64,000 nt of DNA. Source: Pseudomonas knackmussii B13 (GTDB taxonomy: Bacteria > Pseudomonadota > Gammaproteobacteria > Pseudomonadales > Pseudomonadaceae). Shown here one piece after another: positions 61,053-64,000 of the stretch. The translations under genes were made by a program, and so were the position numbers. Position 1 is the stretch's first letter; the number at the start of each line of letters is the position of its first letter. Below the pieces are notes generated by a model. That model worked only from the letters and a program-made list of their open reading frames with translations, was not told the origin of the DNA and ran no database searches. The DNA lies in the NCBI RefSeq assembly GCF_000689415.1, contig NZ_HG322950.1, positions 4,285,501 to 4,349,500 of the forward strand. Direction: 5' to 3'.

Positions 61053-63137
61053 ATGAAGCGATTTCTGTCCCGTACCACCCTGATGTTGGTCCTCGGCGCC
61101 AGCGCCCTGCCGTCCTTCGCTAGCACCTCCGCAGGCCCTAACTCCTGGGATGGCCTGCAGCCGGATCGTGACCAGGTGATCGCCAGCCTCAACATCGTTG
61201 AGTTGCTCAAGCGCCATCACTACAGCAAGCCGCCGCTGAACGACGAGCGCTCGTCGAAGATCTACGACGCCTACCTCAAGGCCCTCGATCCGTCGCGGAT
61301 GTACTTCACCGCTTCCGACATCGCGCAGTTCACGCCTTGGCGTACCCAGTTCGACGACTTCCTCAAGAGCGGTGAGCTGGACCCCGGCTTCACCATCTAC
61401 AAGCGTCACCTGGACCGCCTGAAGGAGCGCCTGGACTACGCCCTGGCGATGCTCAACAAGGGCGTCGACAAGATCGACTTCAGCGTCGACGAGAGCCTGA
61501 CCATCGACCGCGAGAACGCGCCCTGGGCGAAGAACAGCGCCGAGCTCGACGACCTCTGGCGCAAACGCGTCAAGGACGAGATCCTGCGCCTGAAGATCGC
61601 CGGCAAGGACAACAAGGCCATCCAGGACCAGTTGACCAAGCGCTACAAGAACCAGCTGATGCGCCTGGAGCAGACCCGCAGCGAAGACATCTTCCAGGCC
61701 TACATCAATGCCTTCGCGCAGACCTACGACCCGCACACCCAGTACCTGTCGCCGGATAGCGCGGAAAACTTCGACATCAACATGAGCCTGTCCCTCGAAG
61801 GGATCGGCGCCGTGCTGCAAAGCGACAACGACTTCGTCAAGGTGGTCCGTCTCGTACCAGCCGGCCCGGCGGAGAAGAGCAAGCAGATCAAGCCGTCGGA
61901 CAAGATCATCGGCGTCGCCCAGGGCAAGGGCGAGATGGTCGACGTGGTGGGCTGGCGCCTCGACGAGGTGGTCAAGCTGATCCGCGGTCCGAAAGGCTCG
62001 CAAGTGCGTCTGGAAGTGATCCCGTCGACCAACGCGCCGAACGACCAGACCAGCAAGGTAGTAACCATCACCCGCGAAGCGGTGAAGCTCGAAGACCAGG
62101 CGGCGAAGAAGTCGGAGATCACCCTCTCCCACGACGGCCGCAACTACAAGGTCGGCGTGATCGACGTGCCGGCCTTCTACCTGGACTTCAAGGCCTACCG
62201 CGCCGGCGACCCGAACTACAAGAGCACCACGCGCGACGTGAAGAAGCTCATCGGCGAGCTGCAGCAGGACAAGGTCGACGGCATCGTCATCGACCTGCGC
62301 AACAACGGCGGCGGCTCCCTGCAGGAAGCCACCGAGCTGACCGGCCTGTTCATCGACCAGGGTCCGACCGTACTGGTGCGCAACAGCGATGGCCGCGTGG
62401 ACGTGCTCAACGATGACGAAGGCAAGGCCTTCTACAGCGGCCCGATGACCGTGCTGGTCAACCGCCTCTCGGCCTCGGCGTCGGAGATCTTCGCCGGCGC
62501 CATGCAGGACTACCACCGCGCGCTCATCGTCGGCGGCCAGACCTTCGGCAAGGGCACCGTGCAGACCATCCAGCCGCTCAACCATGGCGAGCTGAAGCTG
62601 ACCCTGGCCAAGTTCTACCGCGTCTCCGGCCAGAGCACCCAGCACCAGGGCGTGATCCCGGACATCAGCTACCCGTCGGTGGTCGACGACAAGGAAATCG
62701 GCGAGAGCGCTCTGCCCGACTCCATGCCCTGGGACACCATTCGCCCGGTGCTGCAGGCGCAGAGCGATCCCTTCAAGCCGTTCCTCGATCAGCTCAAGAC
62801 CCAGCACGATGCGCGCACCGAGCATAACGCGGACTTCGTCTACGCCCGCGAGCGTCTGGCGCTGGCCCAGGAGCTGATGAAAGAGAAGACCCTGAGCCTC
62901 AACGAAGCCAAGCGCCGTACCCAGCAGACCAGCATCGAGAACCGCCAACTGGCAATGGAGAACGAGCTGCGCAAGGCCAAGGGCCAGGAGCCGCTGAAGA
63001 AGCTCAAGCAGGAAGACGACGACAACCTGCTCGACGACGATAGCAAGACCAAGCCACAGGACGACGCCTACCTCACCGAGTCCGGGCACATCCTGCTTGA
63101 CTACCTGACGCTCAGCTCAGCGGTGGCCAAGCACTGA
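61053..63137 (+). CDS. prc: carboxy-terminal processing protease Prc (AlgO)
   Basis: A 694-residue periplasmic protease. It has a signal peptide (1-24; FAS-TS), an N-terminal helical domain and a PDZ domain (about 220-320; IGAVLQSDNDFVKVVRLVPAGPAEKS). The S41 core has catalytic Ser in RLSASASEIFAGAMQDY and Lys in FGKGTVQT, followed by DUF3340. In P. aeruginosa Prc (AlgO) degrades mutant MucA and so affects alginate, and elsewhere it trims PBP3. An ATG at 61020 in the same frame would add 11 residues, and neither start has a strong ribosome site. Confidence 0.95.
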   Translation: MKRFLSRTTLMLVLGASALPSFASTSAGPNSWDGLQPDRDQVIASLNIVELLKRHHYSKPPLNDERSSKIYDAYLKALDPSRMYFTASDIAQFTPWRTQFDDFLKSGELDPGFTIYKRHLDRLKERLDYALAMLNKGVDKIDFSVDESLTIDRENAPWAKNSAELDDLWRKRVKDEILRLKIAGKDNKAIQDQLTKRYKNQLMRLEQTRSEDIFQAYINAFAQTYDPHTQYLSPDSAENFDINMSLSLEGIGAVLQSDNDFVKVVRLVPAGPAEKSKQIKPSDKIIGVAQGKGEMVDVVGWRLDEVVKLIRGPKGSQVRLEVIPSTNAPNDQTSKVVTITREAVKLEDQAAKKSEITLSHDGRNYKVGVIDVPAFYLDFKAYRAGDPNYKSTTRDVKKLIGELQQDKVDGIVIDLRNNGGGSLQEATELTGLFIDQGPTVLVRNSDGRVDVLNDDEGKAFYSGPMTVLVNRLSASASEIFAGAMQDYHRALIVGGQTFGKGTVQTIQPLNHGELKLTLAKFYRVSGQSTQHQGVIPDISYPSVVDDKEIGESALPDSMPWDTIRPVLQAQSDPFKPFLDQLKTQHDARTEHNADFVYARERLALAQELMKEKTLSLNEAKRRTQQTSIENRQLAMENELRKAKGQEPLKKLKQEDDDNLLDDDSKTKPQDDAYLTESGHILLDYLTLSSAVAKH

Positions 63138-63185
63138 CGTTCCGAGTGGTCATGAAAGCGTCATGATCTTGCAGTGAAATGCGCG

Positions 63186-63214
63186 AGGGCCGGGAAACCG
63201 GCCCTCTTCTTTTC
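63186..63214 (+). terminator. intrinsic terminator of prc
   Basis: AGGGCCGG (63186-63193) and CCGGCCCT (63198-63205) form an 8-bp stem with a GAAA tetraloop, followed by CTTCTTTTC. It lies 49 bp past the prc stop. Confidence 0.88.
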
Positions 63215-63231
63215 ACTCGCCGAGAACCGTC

Positions 63232-64000
63232 ATGACCGTCACCGAGCAGTTGAGCGCCTTGGGCCAGATCCTCGCTCACGGCGACCTGCATTGCCTGTTC
63301 CAGCCCATCCTGTCGCTCTCCGAACGCCGCCTGGTGGGCTACGAAGCCCTCACCCGCGGCCCGTCCAACAGCCCCCTCCACTCGCCTCTCACGCTGTTCA
63401 GCACCGCCCGCCACGCCGGCCGCCTGAGCGAGCTGGACGTCCTGTGCCGACGCAAGGCCTGCCAACGCTTTCGCGACCTCAAGCTGGACGGCAAGCTGTT
63501 CCTCAACGTGTCGCCCGAGTCGCTGCTCGAGGCCACCCACCAGCCCGGCCGCACCTTGCAGATGCTGCAGGCACTGGGCATCTCACCCAGTGACGTCGTG
63601 ATCGAGCTGACCGAACAGGCACCCATCGAGGATTTCGGGCTGCTCGATACCGCCCTGCACCACTATCGCGCCATGGGCTTCTGCATCGCCCTCGACGACC
63701 TCGGCGCCGGCTATTCCAGCCTGCGCTTGTGGTCGGAGCTGCGCCCGGACTACGTGAAGATCGACCGCCACTTCATCGACGGCATCCACCAGGATGGCGT
63801 CAAGCGCGAGTTCGTCGGCTCCATCCTGAAGATGGCCCACGCCTCCCGCGCGCAGGTGATCGCCGAAGGCATCGAACTGCCCGAGGAACTGGCGGTGCTC
63901 TCCGAAATGGGCGTCGACCTGGTCCAGGGCTACCTGATCGGCCGCCCGCAGGAAAATCCGCCACGCGAGGCCCGGCACATGCTGCCGGAGCTGGACCGGA
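63232..64000 (+). CDS. EAL-domain c-di-GMP phosphodiesterase (cut by window end)
   Basis: The first 256 codons of a longer gene. The EAL domain is complete or nearly so: EALTR, NVSPESLL, ELTEQ, ALDDLGAGYSSLRL, YVKIDRHFIDGI and VIAEGIE are all conserved, so it should hydrolyse c-di-GMP. No stop codon is reached before the window ends. In P. aeruginosa the gene after prc encodes an EAL-CBS-GGDEF protein, so CBS and GGDEF domains are expected beyond the edge (inference). The ATG at 63232 follows the prc terminator. Confidence 0.92.
   Translation, partial: MTVTEQLSALGQILAHGDLHCLFQPILSLSERRLVGYEALTRGPSNSPLHSPLTLFSTARHAGRLSELDVLCRRKACQRFRDLKLDGKLFLNVSPESLLEATHQPGRTLQMLQALGISPSDVVIELTEQAPIEDFGLLDTALHHYRAMGFCIALDDLGAGYSSLRLWSELRPDYVKIDRHFIDGIHQDGVKREFVGSILKMAHASRAQVIAEGIELPEELAVLSEMGVDLVQGYLIGRPQENPPREARHMLPELDR

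Noticed and set aside
60903..63089. 728-codon open frame antisense to prc
   Set aside because: High-GC third-position bias creates long antisense frames. The translation is rich in Val/Leu/Gln/Ala without a recognisable domain, and the sense strand encodes a complete Prc.

Overview
The window is high-GC gammaproteobacterial chromosome. Protein content and gene order point to a Pseudomonas of the P. aeruginosa / P. nitroreducens / P. citronellolis kind. Evidence includes lapG-lapD, hsbD-like and fimV-like genes, the NAGGN osmolyte cluster, betX, an actP operon with a CBS/DUF294 partner, minCDE next to htrB, prc followed by an EAL protein, and Pseudomonas-type REP palindromes (GTAGGAGC...). The species assignment is inference.

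Layout. 0.3-6.2 kb: a small secreted DUF2790 protein, a COG3146 protein, and a plcP-agt lipid-remodelling pair (metallophosphoesterase plus glycosyltransferase) under a clear Pho box, followed by an AraC regulator, csaA and an EamA transporter. 6.2-16.2 kb: a REP-rich gap with a long terminator-tailed hairpin, then hldD, a SelT/SelW-like protein, a FimV-like protein, a MarR regulator beside a palindrome cluster, a DUF2804 protein, a membrane diguanylate cyclase and recQ. 16.3-20.1 kb: ygfB/yecA-like, DUF454, lapG and lapD. 20.1-24.8 kb: a polyphosphate:AMP phosphotransferase with a small companion, mnmC and a TauE-type permease. 24.8-26.1 kb: an IS110-family element inserted in a REP, with a candidate bridge RNA. 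26.1-31.8 kb: a MarR regulator divergent from asnO-ngg-M42 peptidase (N-acetylglutaminylglutamine amide osmoprotectant), then yheU. 31.8-32.5 kb: a non-coding repeat block with a 181-bp tandem duplication. 32.5-40.4 kb: ynfA, an SDR, a DnaQ-like exonuclease coupled to a cNMP/CBS/DUF294 protein, the acetate symporter actP with its DUF485 partner, and betX. 40.6-46.6 kb: a GH17 membrane protein, several uncharacterised membrane or envelope genes, a hydrolase coupled to an MlaA-like gene, and pirin. 46.7-53.6 kb: patatin, htrB, minCDE, an RluA-type enzyme, M18 aminopeptidase and a GFA protein. 53.6-59.9 kb: a GntR/UTRA regulator divergent from an ABC-importer/phosphoesterase/HAD operon. 59.9-64 kb: a quinone oxidoreductase, prc and the 5' part of an EAL gene cut by the window end.

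Themes. Several genes concern phosphorus and envelope lipids (plcP-agt, PPK2, the phosphoesterase ABC operon, htrB, MlaA-like, patatin). Others concern c-di-GMP and surface attachment (DGC, lapG/lapD, EAL) and compatible solutes (NAGGN, BetX). The most unusual items are the IS110 element with two related guide-like modules in its non-coding end, the triple-repeat Pho box, the isolated structured hairpin RNA candidate, the MarR-type palindromes shared with the hldD upstream region, and the 181-bp tandem repeat. No tRNA, rRNA, CRISPR array or prophage was seen.
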